Counted from the first letter of the stretch, positions 11,840-25,300 are shown. The stretch is 64,000 bases of DNA from Rotaria socialis (GCA_905331475.1 CAJNYU010000350.1:62001-126000); one strand, 5' to 3'. Translations and numbers: made by a program. Notes: generated by a model not told the origin, from the letters alone.

Positions 11840-14722
11840 GGAAGTTTCATTGCACATAGCATCAAATGGTAGTAGTAGTAGTATTAGTAGTAGTAGTAGT
11901 GATATTACAGCACCACATATATATTCAACTTCGTTCGGATCAATCAATGATTTTTACGCACTCTCACCACCAAAAGATTTCTATGAAGATATAATGGAAG
12001 CGAGCACAAGCGAACCTCGCTGTTTATCTCTTCAAGAAATTATAGATCTATTAGCTACCCCACCAAGTACTATTACGTCGACACAATGTCAAACTGAAGA
12101 ACTTATTAATGACCACACAAATGTCATGGTACGTATATTGACTAATTATCAATTAAAAGTTGAGAATTTCTTAGAAAAACAAAGCTTTATGAAAAAATTC
12201 CTTATTTGAGTTTTAGAATATATTTTACTTCTTTCAGCAACTATGATTCGTTTAGATTTTAAAAATTTTCAATTATAAAATGTGTAAAATTATATTAGAG
12301 ACTCTTGGAGTATTGATTTCTTTTTTTCAAACTTTGTTAACCCATATTTCAAATGAAAATAGATGATAAATTCACTGTATGACAAAAAAAACTTTGGACT
12401 CTATGTATCACACAGGCTCGGTTATATTCTATAATCTTTTTTTAAAACAAAAAGTTCAAATCAATGGAATAGAATATCATGTTTTTGTTGATTATATCAG
12501 TCTAGTGTAATCAAAGTAGGACATGGATATATGCGCTGAAAAGTCTAATATTCTTCTAAGTAAAAATATAGATATTTATGAGATATACATCCACTTCAAC
12601 GTCCACTTCGGCACAAATAAATAATTTTTACTTTCACTTGAGCGCAAAGCTAAATTCTTTGTACCATTGCTTAAAACGCAAAATATTATCATTTATTATA
12701 ATGAAAGTAGTTATATATCCGTTTCGTTGAAATTTCAGGATTTAGTTATATTCCAAGAATAGCTGTTATAAGCTTCAATAGTCATTTATTTTTTAACTGC
12801 ATACTTATGTATATTTTTTCATCGAAAATTTTAATTTGAAACTCGTAATATATTTTCTATACAATATTCTTATTCAAAAAAGCAAATTTTAATAAACTAA
12901 ATTAATTTGAACACGATAAATAATTTCTGTAGTTTTACAAAGACCTAAAATTCGTCAATACTAAGCCAATTCGAACTCTGGTGTTGACATTTGAGAACAT
13001 AACCATGCTACTTTTATTGGTTATCTCACAGTATAACTAATTTAGACAAGATAAAATGTTGTACGTATTAAGTCAAATTCCGTTTTTTTTTCATTTAGAG
13101 TTCTCTATCATCATTGCATAGTAGTACTACAGTCAAAAGCATTGAAAATTCAAAAGCGTTTAAAAATAAACGCACGAAAAAAAACAGAAATTCCTACAAA
13201 ACTTTAGTAATTCACAATATGAGAAATAACGTGACTTCAGGCGACATACGGCGTCATTTTGTCGGCTGTACGAAAGACACAATCAAACGTAGTTACATGT
13301 CGTCACATCTTAAGTATGTTAGTAGGGATTTTAATACTTTTTCGCAATCGATATTTTGTTTTTCTTTACAGCTACGCATTTGTTCTGCATCGTAAACGCA
13401 GAGATGCTGAGTATAATCTAAGACGACCTATTAATAGTCATGTTTTTGGTTCTAATTGCTACGTCGAATTTATGAAGGAAGATTTTCAACTTTCTAGAAT
13501 ATATCGAAATGCTGATGTATGGAATGTTATGGTCAAAGGAGTACCTATAGATGTTACAGAAACGGATTTACGTAACTTGTTTATTGGTTGTCACTCAATG
13601 AAATTCATTCCAGCACGTATTGTTGACCAACGAAGACCACATTTAGCACCAAGAACTAAGCATAAAGTATTGTATGGGCAAGTATCACTTGTTTTTCATT
13701 ATGCTAGGTCAATAGTTTGTTGATTTTTCTCCACGTCAAGTTTCGAATGTTCGCTCATTGTGCTTTCACTTATATCCAAAAGGAACAAATCAGAAAATAA
13801 TTAAAATGAGCAATCGATTAGAATAAGGACTAAAAACGAAGTCTTCTTTGAAACAGATATTGTTTTGTGAGTATTAATATAGAAGTCTATTTTTTCATTA
13901 TACTGATATAAATTCGCTTCGAAGTATCTATATAATTTATCATTTGATTGATACTTACAACTAAGACTGCTTATCTTTTATTCGATGGATTAAATAAGTC
14001 AAAAAGTAGATAATCAAGTGAAAGATAGATAGGTACTATCAGTTACCGATTAAGAATTTGAAACTGGCAACAAGAAGAGTCAAGCTTCTTTTCTATTATG
14101 ACTCCATTATTCACATAAATACATACTGTGAATTTGACTGTCATGAATTGTAATTTAATTGATTAATCTAAAATTCATGATATTTGATCGATGTAAAAAG
14201 GAACGTAGACATATTTATAAGTAAGTCTTCATATTAAGTCTTGATTCACTGATATAAAACTGCAAGAAATATATACGTATATTTCAAGAAAATTTGAAAT
14301 CGGAGCAATTTTATTAAAATTTTCTACAGAGGACACTGAAATTTGAAATTCTTCTTCAATAGAATGTATGAGACCCCTGTATATGTTAAAGTAAGATGAA
14401 ATTGCTTTGAATCTTAATTTTATTATAAAATGATTTATTTTTACACTTATCTGATCTTTATCATATTTTTACAAAGAAATATTTCATTATTGATACTGAG
14501 AAAGACTTACAAATATGCTAACCAATGTTTTGTTTTTGAATATATAGATATGCATTTCTGTATTATACAAGTATTGAAGAAGCTGTCAATGTGGTGAAAA
14601 ATGCGGACAAATTTCAAATTTCAAATCAACCTCTTACAGTTACTTTCTATGATGCAATGAAATCATCATGGGCACAAAAGAAGATGGCCTATCTTTCTCA
14701 ATCAGTGAAACATTCACAGTAA
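11840..14722 (+). CDS. tandem RRM protein (possibly the C-terminal part of the JmjC gene)
   Basis: The exons are 11840-12128, 13099-13313, 13372-13707 and 14548-14722, with matching phases at every junction. After a Ser-rich segment come two RNA-recognition motifs. The first has an RNP2-like LVIHNM and an RNP1-like stretch NYAFVLHRKRRDAEY formed across the 13313/13372 junction. The second has VMVKGVP and RYAFLYYTSIEEAV, the latter formed across the 13707/14548 junction. The C-terminus is basic and ends in SVKHSQ. AATAAA lies at 14728-14733. The first exon is entered in phase 2 and has no in-frame ATG before 11994, so an upstream coding exon is needed. The JmjC exon upstream can supply one (GA at 11598 plus G at 11840). 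It probably binds RNA; the substrate is unknown. If separate, its 5' end is missing from this model. Confidence 0.68.
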
Positions 14723-14967
14723 TTTTAAATAAAATGTCGATAAATAGATGCTTGATATGTTTTTTTTATTGTGGCTACGATAATAAATTAATTCTATGTT
14801 GAGTTTTTATAGGAGAACCTATACATGTAAGCATTGAATCTATTCAACTGTTTTGTAAAACTTGTCAAAATCTGCTAAAGATTATTTTCTTCTACAAGTT
14901 TACATTCATCCATTAAGCATAAAAGTACTTTTACATCCATCGAATTGGATTCACACTGATTTCTTTG

Positions 14968-14971
<4 letters not shown>

Positions 14972-15003
<32 letters not shown>
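14972..15003. repeat. (CT)n microsatellite
   Basis: About 16 uninterrupted CT units. It lies outside any supported exon. Confidence 0.95.
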
Positions 15004-15006
<3 letters not shown>

Positions 15007-17599
15007 ACTAGTGCTGATGTTATAATTTCACTCCATATATTACCTATTTTGTTTTGCTTTTTTTTCCTGTAATTCAGGTAACTGAAAAACACCTACGTAA
15101 ATATTTGTTTACAAACAGTATTCCTAATCAATATGTAATTTGCTTATTCTATGGAAAGATCTAGCGTCAATCAGACATCTATGTCAGATTTTACATAAAA
15201 TTCAATTTAAATTCAGATAAAAGACTTTAAAGCTAAACAAACCGTTATCTAACAGCACATTCCAATGAAATAATCACTCGAAATAGTTTCAATATCTTTT
15301 AACTACGTAGAAAAACAAGAAATAAAATATTTAATCTAATCTAGATTCTTGTAGAAAAAACGATTATTCTTTGAAGAAAATCGATTGAACACATTGAATA
15401 TTTGCAGTTAAAAAAGTAATTTACTTCTTCAATTAGAATAATTATGAAATGTATATTTCATCATAAAAAATATTCGAAGCGAAACATCAACGTTACGAAA
15501 ATATATTGAATGATTGATCTTTGATTACTCATTAATAGTGCGATCAATAAAAATGATTTAGTAGCATTATTGAAGTACTTTTACAGTTCCAACCAGTAGA
15601 TTAAATGTAGGTGTGGGTGTAAATATACCATTTGATTTAATCAGATTAAGATTGATCGAAGGCTTATTCAGTTAATAATTCATATATGCTATTTCTGCTT
15701 TAATCTAATAGAGCAAATCTTTCACACCACGATATTTTTACAATTATCAGTAGAAGATATTTTTCTGGTGCTGTATGTATCTTCTAATGTGTATGACTAG
15801 CAATTAAATGATGGACCGATTTTTCACGAAGTAGTCTTATCAGTGAACGAAGCATATTAACATTGAAGTTTTCAGTATAGACTTTTGACATAAATATAAA
15901 TAATTGCAGTGGCCGTCAAATATCTTCAAGATAAATTATCGATACACATTGTGTTCAATCAGACTCAAATAATTTTTTTTATTGAAGAGATACCGAACAC
16001 TCTTTATACTAAATTGAATCAATTTCATACAACAGTGAGTACTTAATTATGACCGTATTAATACAAGAAGAAAACAACGAGCTTCAAATTCAACAAAGCA
16101 CTTTAAAGTTACAGAAAATCAACTTAAAATTAATAGAGCAATACTTTAGAATAGTTCAAAGTACAATAAAGTGACTTAAATCAAGAACTTCTGTGTTTAC
16201 GCATTCAAAATTTTGGTTATTTAGTTGTCTAAAACCTAGTTTTGATACGCATTTATATGTTACAAAATTAGCTCAAGTAATAATAAAGGAATTCTATACA
16301 GCATCGATTCGCAAATATCAAAAGATTTCTCAGCAATAGATTATATTGGATGAAAATTAGTATCGGAATTGATGAGGACTACTTCGAATATTTACTATCA
16401 ATAGATTAGTAAAATGTTTTATCGATGAATAAATATTCGAAAATAGCAAAAAATTTCCAACTACTCTATGCCACATTTTCAAATATGTGTATTATTTCTA
16501 GATAAAAGTAATCAACCGTTGATGTTTCTTTCATTTCTACTGTGAAATTTTCGAAACTAATCTAAATGAAGCATTTTATAGACATATCAGGTAAAAGTGC
16601 TTTGTTTACGGACGATATTCTAAAAAAAATGCAAAATTTTGTCATGCTATTTAGAAATATTTTCTTCTCTTTAAAAACCAACCAGTTCATCATCTTCGTC
16701 ATCCATTTGAAAATTTACGATGAAAAACAACATTTTTTATTTTCATTTGTATATAAACATGATCGGTTACTATTTCAAATGCTCACCATCAAACATCACA
16801 GAAAATTAATACTAGTAACTCAAAATGTAACTTTTACAATTATGCACGATTATTATTTGTCGTTCTGTTTTCATAATTTGACTCAACAATCATCATTGCA
16901 TACATGATAAAAACATAATATTCATGATATTTTCATTTTGAAAAAGACGAGTCGATATTTCTACTTTTTGTCAAAGAAAATTTAAAAGAAAAAACACAAC
17001 TCATATACAAAGTAAATAAATATATTTTCTAATGTAAAATATTTGAGAAACAGATGAAAATTTTCTATTTAAAATTCATAATACGAATTGTATATTACAA
17101 ATGAGAAATAAACAAACAATCAAAATGTATGAAATCATTCCAAAACAAGACAATCAGAATTAATATAAAAAATTGAACATTGAATCTTGAACTGGAACTT
17201 CTATATAATGAACTATGTGGAATCTGTAATTTATTCAATTAAATAACTTAACAGTATTATAAATATCTAGCGAATTCATTTCAATTTTAATACAGTAATT
17301 TATACATATTAAGAAGTTCAGTAAAATCTGTATCAGATTACTCGGCATTTAATTAAATATTAATATACATTTTAGACCAAATTTCACAGCTCATGATAAA
17401 TCTTTGTGCGTAAGAAGTGTTTTTGTTCTCCAATAGTCTGTAGTCATGAGAAGTATGTACGCTAATTGCATCGGATAACATCATGACAAATAGGAACGAT
17501 GATTTTGTTTTTTGCTCTCCGGTCACGTTTTTCTCTTACCTTATCGACTTCTTCATATTGCCTCGCTCGTCGTCCTATTGCATCCCTATTGGCTGCATC

Positions 17600-17660
17600 A
17601 TTATTTTTCATGTTTGCTAAATCATTATTTTTCACGCTTGCTAAATCGCTATTTTTCATA
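17600..17660. repeat. 24-bp minisatellite, about 2.5 copies
   Basis: Two 24-bp units (17600-17623 and 17624-17647) differ at two positions and are followed by a partial third unit. Because 24 is a multiple of three, both strands stay open through it. On the minus strand it reads as repeats of KNNDLA-type octads. It lies about 35 bp upstream of the kinase start codon, so it may fall in promoter or 5' untranslated sequence. Confidence 0.75.
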
Positions 17661-17694
17661 AGCTTTATGTTGTTCTGTTTTTAGTATTACACTT

Positions 17695-18889
17695 ATGGGT
17701 CAGGAAGAATCTGGACTAATGGTTCCTGGTACGACATTGTTTTGATATTATTAAAAGGAACATTTCGATAATGAAATTACTTTGTTTTCTAAAAATAGGC
17801 GCTGGAAATCCACCAGCATCTCTACCTAGCGATTGGCGTTATACAATTCAAACAGTAGTAATGGAACGTCGATTAGTTCCTGTCAATAAAGATCAATATA
17901 AATTTCATGCAGAGCTTGGTGCCGGTGCCTTTGGTTCGGTTTATTCTGCTCGTCGTATTTCAGACCGCAAGTTCAGACATTTTCAGTGGTACTAACAAAA
18001 CTTTCTTTCTTATAGATAAACCGGTAGCTATCAAAGTAGTGTCACTTGTCACATGGAGTAGTGCAGATGGAGAGATGCTTGCCGAATCAATTCTTACTGA
18101 AATTGAAATGTCAAAGCGTTTATCAAGAGCATCTAATCATGTTGTACGCATGTTTGATTTTGACTTTCATAGACAATCAGGTCTGGCTTTTCTTGTTATG
18201 GAACTTGGTCAACATGATTTAGAAAAGAGATTGAAAACGCAACCTCGCCTCTCAAATGCAGAAAGAAAAATAATATGGCGACAATTAGTCAGCATTGCAA
18301 TGGTTCTTCATGATAATAATATTGTAATCTAACTGATTTTGATTTTTTTGGCACGTTAAGATTTCCTTCTAATTCTCATTAGGTACATCTTGATATTAAG
18401 CCTCAAAATCTTATAGTATTTCCTGGTAATAGAATCAAATTGGGTGATCTTGGTATCGCTCAAAAAGCATACCGACATAGGTAAACATAATAGAGGACTA
18501 TTTCTTTCATTAAATATTCAAAGAAAATATAATATACAACAAAAGCATATTGTTCGATACATACAAATAAAGCCTCTATTATTATTTGTAGGGTTGGAAG
18601 TAATGGTACTTGGTTATATTCGGCACCAGAAGTAACAATGGCTCCAAGACATCATGTTGCAGTAAATACATCAAAATCAGATGTTTGGTCATGGGGTGCT
18701 GTTCTCTACCGTATGACTTATCAAGAACCACCTGAGTATACGCCTCCATGTTATCGTCCACCAAAGAATCAACATACATATCGAGATCCTCAGCTTGTTG
18801 ATGTACTACGACATACGCTCGTTCGTGACATAAGAGAAAGAGCAGATCCTCCATGGCTTACTCGACATCCTTACACGGGAACACCTTGA
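17695..18889 (+). CDS. divergent Ser/Thr kinase, TTK/Mps1-like
   Basis: Five exons (17695-17728, 17799-17954, 18016-18323, 18383-18480, 18592-18889) give a 297-aa protein that is almost only a kinase domain. Visible landmarks are the Gly loop ELGAGAFGSVYSA, the catalytic Lys in KPVAIKVV, the catalytic loop VHLDIKPQN, the metal-binding GDLGIA and the P+1 motif YSAPEV, followed by KSDVWSWGAVLYRM. HRD is HLD and DFG is DLG, so the Arg that reads activation-loop phosphate is absent, but the Lys and both Asp are kept and activity is plausible. The closest family I can suggest is TTK/Mps1, from the loop and the LGDLGIAQ segment; this is tentative. The C-lobe is short and ends in PYTGTP. The exon 2 donor was chosen because its phase joins the Gly loop to the VAIK strand. 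An acceptor-like TTTTTAG ends 10 bp before the ATG, and AATAAA signals follow the stop. Confidence 0.8.
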
Positions 18890-19929
18890 ACAATTGCTTT
18901 TTTAACGCTATTCTATATCATTCAATTCAAGTAATAAATCTTACGTTTTATTAAATAAAAAAGCAAGTGAACGGCATTTTCGTTGAACGGAAACAATACA
19001 TTTATAGAGTTCATTTTACTGTTTTCCATTGGATAATCTGATTGAAAGACACAAAATATCAGTAAATTTTCATCATGAAATGTTTGATTTCATAAAGAAT
19101 GTTGTATTTTTTTCTGCGGATTATGTGAAAGAAAAATTGATATGGTTTTGATGACATGCCATAGTATTATCAGAAAGCGGATGAAATTATAATAATTATA
19201 ATGCACAGCTGTTCTTCTGATATCTACACACAAGATTTTTAATTCGTTTAGAATAATAATCAAATTTTCTCTTCTTCGTTGTGATGTATTCTTGAGAATT
19301 TCATATAAAATAAATCCTCGCTTTTCGAAAACATAATATTCTATTCTAACTATTTTTGTAGTTCAACAACGAGTGCTATTGTTACTTGCTGATATGTATA
19401 GGTAGTAACTATTATAACATAGATTAGCATTTCTTCTTCTCTGACATTCTAAAAATAAATACTTAGTAGGAAAAGGTTTTTTTTTTAATTTGACACGAAC
19501 TCTTTATCTTTCTCAATAAGATTGTTTTATAACGGTACTGAAGTTATTAATAGGCAGTTCAATAATAATATTAGCATCAACGTGCTAATTGGAAGCATAA
19601 AAAATAAAATAAAATTTTACATTGTTACGTATTATTAACTAGAATAAAATACGTTTGTTTTCATCTGTTTAACATTAACAATATTGTAGAAAATAAATTA
19701 ATGATTGAACATAGGTGCCCAAACTGAAATCAAGTTAGCAAAATAATTTCAATCAATTTTATTTTATTTTTTATCGTCTTTTTAGTTCGTTTTCAAAAAA
19801 CAAAAATAATTTATCGTGTTTAAAATAAATAAAAACCACAAATATACACTTCATTGATAATCACAGCTGGTTAATAGAAAGAATATCATTCGTTTTGTCT
19901 ATCTGACGAGTGAGAATAATAAAATTAAT
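18890..19929. other. spacer between two convergent genes
   Basis: AT-rich sequence between the 3' ends of the plus-strand kinase and the minus-strand 362-aa gene. AATAAA motifs at about 18933 and 18954 fit polyadenylation of the kinase transcript. Nothing else is seen. Confidence 0.6.
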
Positions 19930-22187
19930 TTAACTATTTTTCACCGGTTTGTTTTGAGTAAATTGTTTACATAAATGAAATTTATGATTAATCGGTCGAG
20001 AAATTCGTTTTATTCGATATGATTTTAGCAAAGGACATTTTACGTATTCACTAACAATAGTTTCATTGAATTCAAATTTAAATTGCTTATTATTAAAGGC
20101 AATAGCACGTGATAAACGTAATGATGCATTATTTGTCATATTATGAAATGATATTAAATGTGAAAAAATATTTGTATTATATGTATAACCAGAACATAAA
20201 CGTGTACCATGTTCAAAATGAATACCATAAACACCGTAATTGGTTAGAGGGCATCTTTTAATTAGCGAATAACGTGGTGTTGTACGAAGAACATTTTTGA
20301 TGGTCTGTGAATTAAATAATATTGGACTTGGAGATGAATAACCAAGAAGAAGAAGATGCGATATAATAATAGATGACGATGAAAGATTAAAATTATGAGA
20401 TAATGTTAAATGTTGCCAAAGTGGAGAAGCCAACTTCGAACCTCGACCACCAGCAAATATATCACGACATGGAAAATTTGAAAGGCCATGGCACATATCA
20501 AGACCAAATGAAGATGCCAAAGAATATAACGGGCAAGGGCCAATAAAAGATAAAATTTCACTTCTACTTGGCTATCAAAAAGATAAATCAAATGGATCAA
20601 TGTATATTAGAAATAAAACAAGAACTTACTGTATGATTAACAGATTTAGTAGGCCTATCGAGAAGAAAACAGAAATATTTGATTTATATCATCATCATTA
20701 ATAAATAAACTGTATTGCTAATTGAAAATTAGATTCTGTTACAAAAGGTCAATCGTAGAAACGTTTCTCACTGCGCGGAATTAATAGATCTAATTTTTCA
20801 TTTTGATTGTTGCAAAAAAGGATTCTTAATATTTTTTATCAACTAGATATTTTTTCATGTTTATTGTCTTGGCTTTAAATCGATAAAAATAGCTGTACTT
20901 TATCGTATTTAATTACAAATTCAACAGAATTTGAATATATGATGGTAAAATAAAAAACAAATTCTTTTTTTTCACTGCTAAATAAAAGCTCTTGAATATG
21001 AATGTAATGAAGATAGTAAGAACAGTTGTTTTATTCTTGTAAAGTTTCTGTCGAAGAAAATTCCCTTGCAGACTAATTTTGACGAGAGCATTCTTTTTTC
21101 AAATCTACTGTATAAGTTATATTTATATTCTTGCGCAAAAATAAGAATCGATTCATTATAATTAAACTTTGATATATTTTTTTCCATTAAAACAATCACA
21201 GCTTGCATGATATTTCAACAGAATAAGCCTTTGTTTCTATAGTCAATTTATTAGGTACTTAACAAAGTAGAAATCAGCTCATTTTTCTCCAATCGAATAT
21301 AAATTTTTTTTAGAAAGTTTGACAAGAATTTTCGTTGCATTACAAAAGAAATTATTCATACGAAATTAATTCCTCGAATTTTTACAGAATGCATACTAGA
21401 TTTGTAATATTATTGAAATGCTTGTAAGTATATTATTAGAACTCGAATACATATGATTAATATTCTTGATAACTACTCTTTTGAACAGAAAATCAAACTT
21501 GATTCCAGCTAATATTTATTTAGATTTTTCATTGCATATAACTTTCAACGGGTTTCTTTAATAACTTACTGATATTTAGCAGCGAGAATAGCCATTGTTT
21601 GCGCGTGCATAGAATCATTATTCATTTGAATTGTTTCTACTATATTTTCCGCTTGATACAACGTGACATTAGCATTGCTTAAAAGAAAAGAATAAAAATA
21701 TGAAAAGAAAGAATCATGAATGTTAAAATATACGGAGTTCTGCTCAATAGATTATTTAAAGTGTTTGAACAATTAGATTGATTTAATGATTGTAGAATAG
21801 TATCTAAAGTTTTCTTGTGATTTTAACTTTTTGTTTTGTTTTTCAATAAATAATATTACTTTTTTCAAAATAATTTCCAGCAGGACTATTTTCTTCATCC
21901 TCATTGTCTTCTTCTTCTTCTTCGCTAGCTTCACTAGAACTTAAATTTTCTTCATTATTTGAATCAATTAATATTTGAGTGTTTTCATCATTAGTAGCTA
22001 AGATATAAAACATAAACACAAAGTTATGCTCGATAATCTTATGTGAAAGAAAATAAAATAAAAGCAAGTGCTATCACTTACAAGAATCTTGTTCCATCCT
22101 TTGGAATTTATTCAAAGTATCATCAATTAATGGCGTATGAATTGAATCTGTTGATGAATTGCAATCTTTCAAATTTTCATGATACAT
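19930..22187 (-). CDS. unrecognised 362-aa protein, six exons
   Basis: The exons on the minus strand are 22187-22082, 21997-21860, 21803-21734, 21677-21570, 20654-20630 and 20571-19930. All phases match and the sum is exactly 363 codons. The N-terminal third is acidic and probably disordered (EASEEEEEDNEDEENSP). A helical stretch follows (YQAENIVETIQMNNDSMHAQ), and the C-terminal 210 residues look globular and Cys/His-containing (DMCHGLSNFPCRDIFAGG, YGVYGIHFEHGTRLC). No signal peptide or membrane helix is evident. I do not recognise the family and assign no function. The 25-nt exon at 20654-20630 restores the frame and supports the model. It starts 125 bp after the UBASH3 stop on the same strand, with acceptor-like AG sites in the gap, so the two may be co-transcribed. 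Confidence 0.75.
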
Positions 22188-22311
22188 TCGATCTAAAATT
22201 TACTAAATAGAACTCACTGTTTTCATTTACTCTGTAAAAATATCAAGTAAAAAAGAAACAACGGACAGAAGCAGTGTGATCAATTACAGGGGATAACAAA
22301 AAACAACTAGT

Positions 22312-25300
22312 TTATTTCATTGTTTGCCAATCGAATGAAACATTATTTGCATGTTGTAATGGTGGTATAGGCGGTGTTTTCAATGTCCATTGCCCATCTG
22401 ATGGATTTCTTTCACACAGTTGTAACCCTAAATAAGAAACTTTTCTAATAACACCATTAAAATCTGAATAAGATCGAGGTGGAAGTAAACATAATTGACG
22501 TGTGCAAACTTCAAGTGTTGCTGCATGACCAATGAAAAATATATTTGCTCCTGAAAAAATTAATGATTTTAAAGAAAAATAAATTCTCTATTTTGTTTTT
22601 GATTTATCTACCAGTCAATTTATGTTTATCAGTTATTTGTTGTGTAACTTTGAATGATCGATTGTAATAATCAATATATTTTTCATCTCGAGATAGTTTT
22701 TCTAATGAAATAATCGGTCGATAGTTTTTATCAATATTGTATAAATGTGTTTCTTCTTCTTCATTAATATTCATATCAGATGAATTAAAAAATGTTGGTA
22801 AACCACGTTCATACCAACCCAAAAATTCAAACAAACCAGGTTCCACACGAATTTTCACTCGATCTTCGATTCCCATACCTGAAATAAATTCAAATTTGTT
22901 GTTTTGATTACATTGATAGAAAACTAGACCTTGAAGAATATAATGTGCCGTTTGAATACATCGAAATGCTGGTGATGAATAACAATATTGTGCAAGAGAC
23001 TCATTAGCAGCTAATGCTTCACCAGTTAATCGAGCTTGACTCACACCAATCTCAGTGATAGGTGAATCGCCAATAAAATCTCGAAACGGGTTACGACGAC
23101 GTGGTAAAGATAATGGCATATTTAAATTCAATCGCTGATAATTTCCTTGAATAGTCAAATGAGTGTAATTTTAAACAAACAAATGTTAAAAAGAATTAAA
23201 ATGGTAATACCAGCTTTGTCAAAGGCTAATTCTGGCCAAGACGAACCAAATGCAAAATCAACTCGTTCACCATGACGAATACAAAATAGACGAATTAAAC
23301 CTGGATTTGATGTAGACGATAATACATCTAATCTACCATTCTAAACAATAATTTATTTGAAATAAATAAAAATTAAAGATATAAAAATATGTACTGTTTG
23401 ATTCAATCGTGGAATTACTGCTATTTTTCTTGCAAAATTTCGAACTTCACTTTGATTATTGGAATCTTTTTCATCAGTTGATGGTGAAATATCGGTTTCT
23501 GAAAGATCAATTAGATTTGTTGAAGAATTTTCATTTACTAACGATGACGATCTCGAATAGAGAAAAATAACATAAAACATAAAATGGAATTTATAGATCA
23601 AAATTTACTTTTGTAAAGTCCATGAATCTGTTTCAGATGTTTTCCTTAAATTTTTCAAAGCGCATAAACCTTCTTCGCCTGTTGTATGAGAGCGACCTAG
23701 AAATAAAAATATAATTCACATATTAAATTACTTAATATAAAAATAATAAATTTCTTTGGAAACTAATATTTTCTAATAATTTATCTTAGTTGTCGAATCA
23801 TAGTTTATTTGATATTTGGTAGAATATCTTCGTCTACCTTGATTGATAATCAGTTGCACAAGTTCTAACTGATGTTGTCGTTGTTCTCTATGAATTCTTT
23901 CTTCACGTTCTTGTTCATTGCGTCTTTGCTCATTAATAAATGACATAAAACGTTGCTCAGATTGTTGTTGTGCAACAAGAAATTTATTAAAAACCGATTG
24001 AAGAACGTCATCAATAAGATATGCTTGATGTTTATACGGTGGCATAGATTTAATATAAAAATCCATTTCATCTGTTCTTAATTGTTCTTGATCTTCGCTG
24101 ATTTTATTGGGATGATTTGCATGTGAATCTTCGGTTTGATTTATAGTCGAATTAGTTCGAGTCGATTGAAGCATTGGGTATGGATCTTCTGGTCGTTGAA
24201 TGTAATCAGGCGAAACATCATCATATAAATTTTGTTGTTCATCATCCTCATTCATCGACTGAGAATAAAATAAAATACTATTCTATTGAATAATAAAACT
24301 ATTTTACCTCCTCCTCATCATCAGTAATATCATCGGGTTCATTATTATTTATATTTGAAATGATTTCTCCTTCTTCATTCTCTGTCTTTATATTAGTTTG
24401 TAATTTTTGTTGATGCTGTTGTTGTAACGAACGTTTCTTACTTCGTTGTCTTTTATATTTATGACCAAATAAGTAATGAAGATCATCATAGAAACGGCAC
24501 GTTAATGTAGATTGGCCATGTTCTTCATGTAAAGCACGAGCTTTTTTATATGAAAACTTTAAATTTTTGACGCGACCGCGTATTTGATTCCAGTCACGAT
24601 TAAAACCAGCTTGTCTCAGACGTTCAGCAATTTCATGATAGATTTCACGTGTTCGAACACTTTCAATAGCTTTAAATATTCTTTCGTCTTTAAGTAAATC
24701 TAATAAAGCTCGTGTCTCTTCCAAGTCCCAAATCAATGCACGTTGATGAAAACGTCGAACTGGCTTTGTTGATGAAGTGCCATTTATTGTTGGTGAATTC
24801 GTTGTCGCATCTCGCGAAAGCATATCCAGCATTATCTAGAACTCGTCTTCTTCTATCTTGAAGCGCACAACCTCAATATTGCCGTCGCGACACTCACCCG
24901 CGCTTCACTCAAAAGCAAGAAAGAAAAAATGAGTCGACGTTACTAGCAGCACTCTACTTTAACTATTACTCTTACTCTTACGGCTACTACCACTATTACT
25001 ACTCGCTTGTTGTGCTATGATGCAGCTTGTGTGTGCTCGTCATTTGCTGTTCTCCCTCTCTCTCGCTCTCTCTTCGTTCTCTCGTGTGCGTGCAACGCAC
25101 ATTCAGCAAAGAAGCATCGAAGGTGACTGTGTCTTGTGCGTTGTTAGAGAAACGAAGAACATTTTATACGCATGTAAGAGAGAAAGAGAAGAGTCTCTCA
25201 AAGGCCACACAAACACATAGATGCATGATGAAATATTCTTATTCTTATTCTTTCTCTTGATAGATGATAGAGAAGAAAGCGAAAGAGCGAGAAGCGAAGA

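Larger units (their letters stand above)
14723..17694. other. intergenic
   Basis: AT-rich spacer with a CT microsatellite (14972-15003) and a 24-bp minisatellite (about 17600-17660). A 113-codon frame at 16566-16907 has AT-driven composition and no recognisable domain, and was left out. Confidence 0.6.

Noticed and set aside
17462..17659. Small minus-strand frame with KNNDLA repeats
   Set aside because: It arises from the 24-bp minisatellite, and the opposite strand is open as well; no independent evidence of coding.
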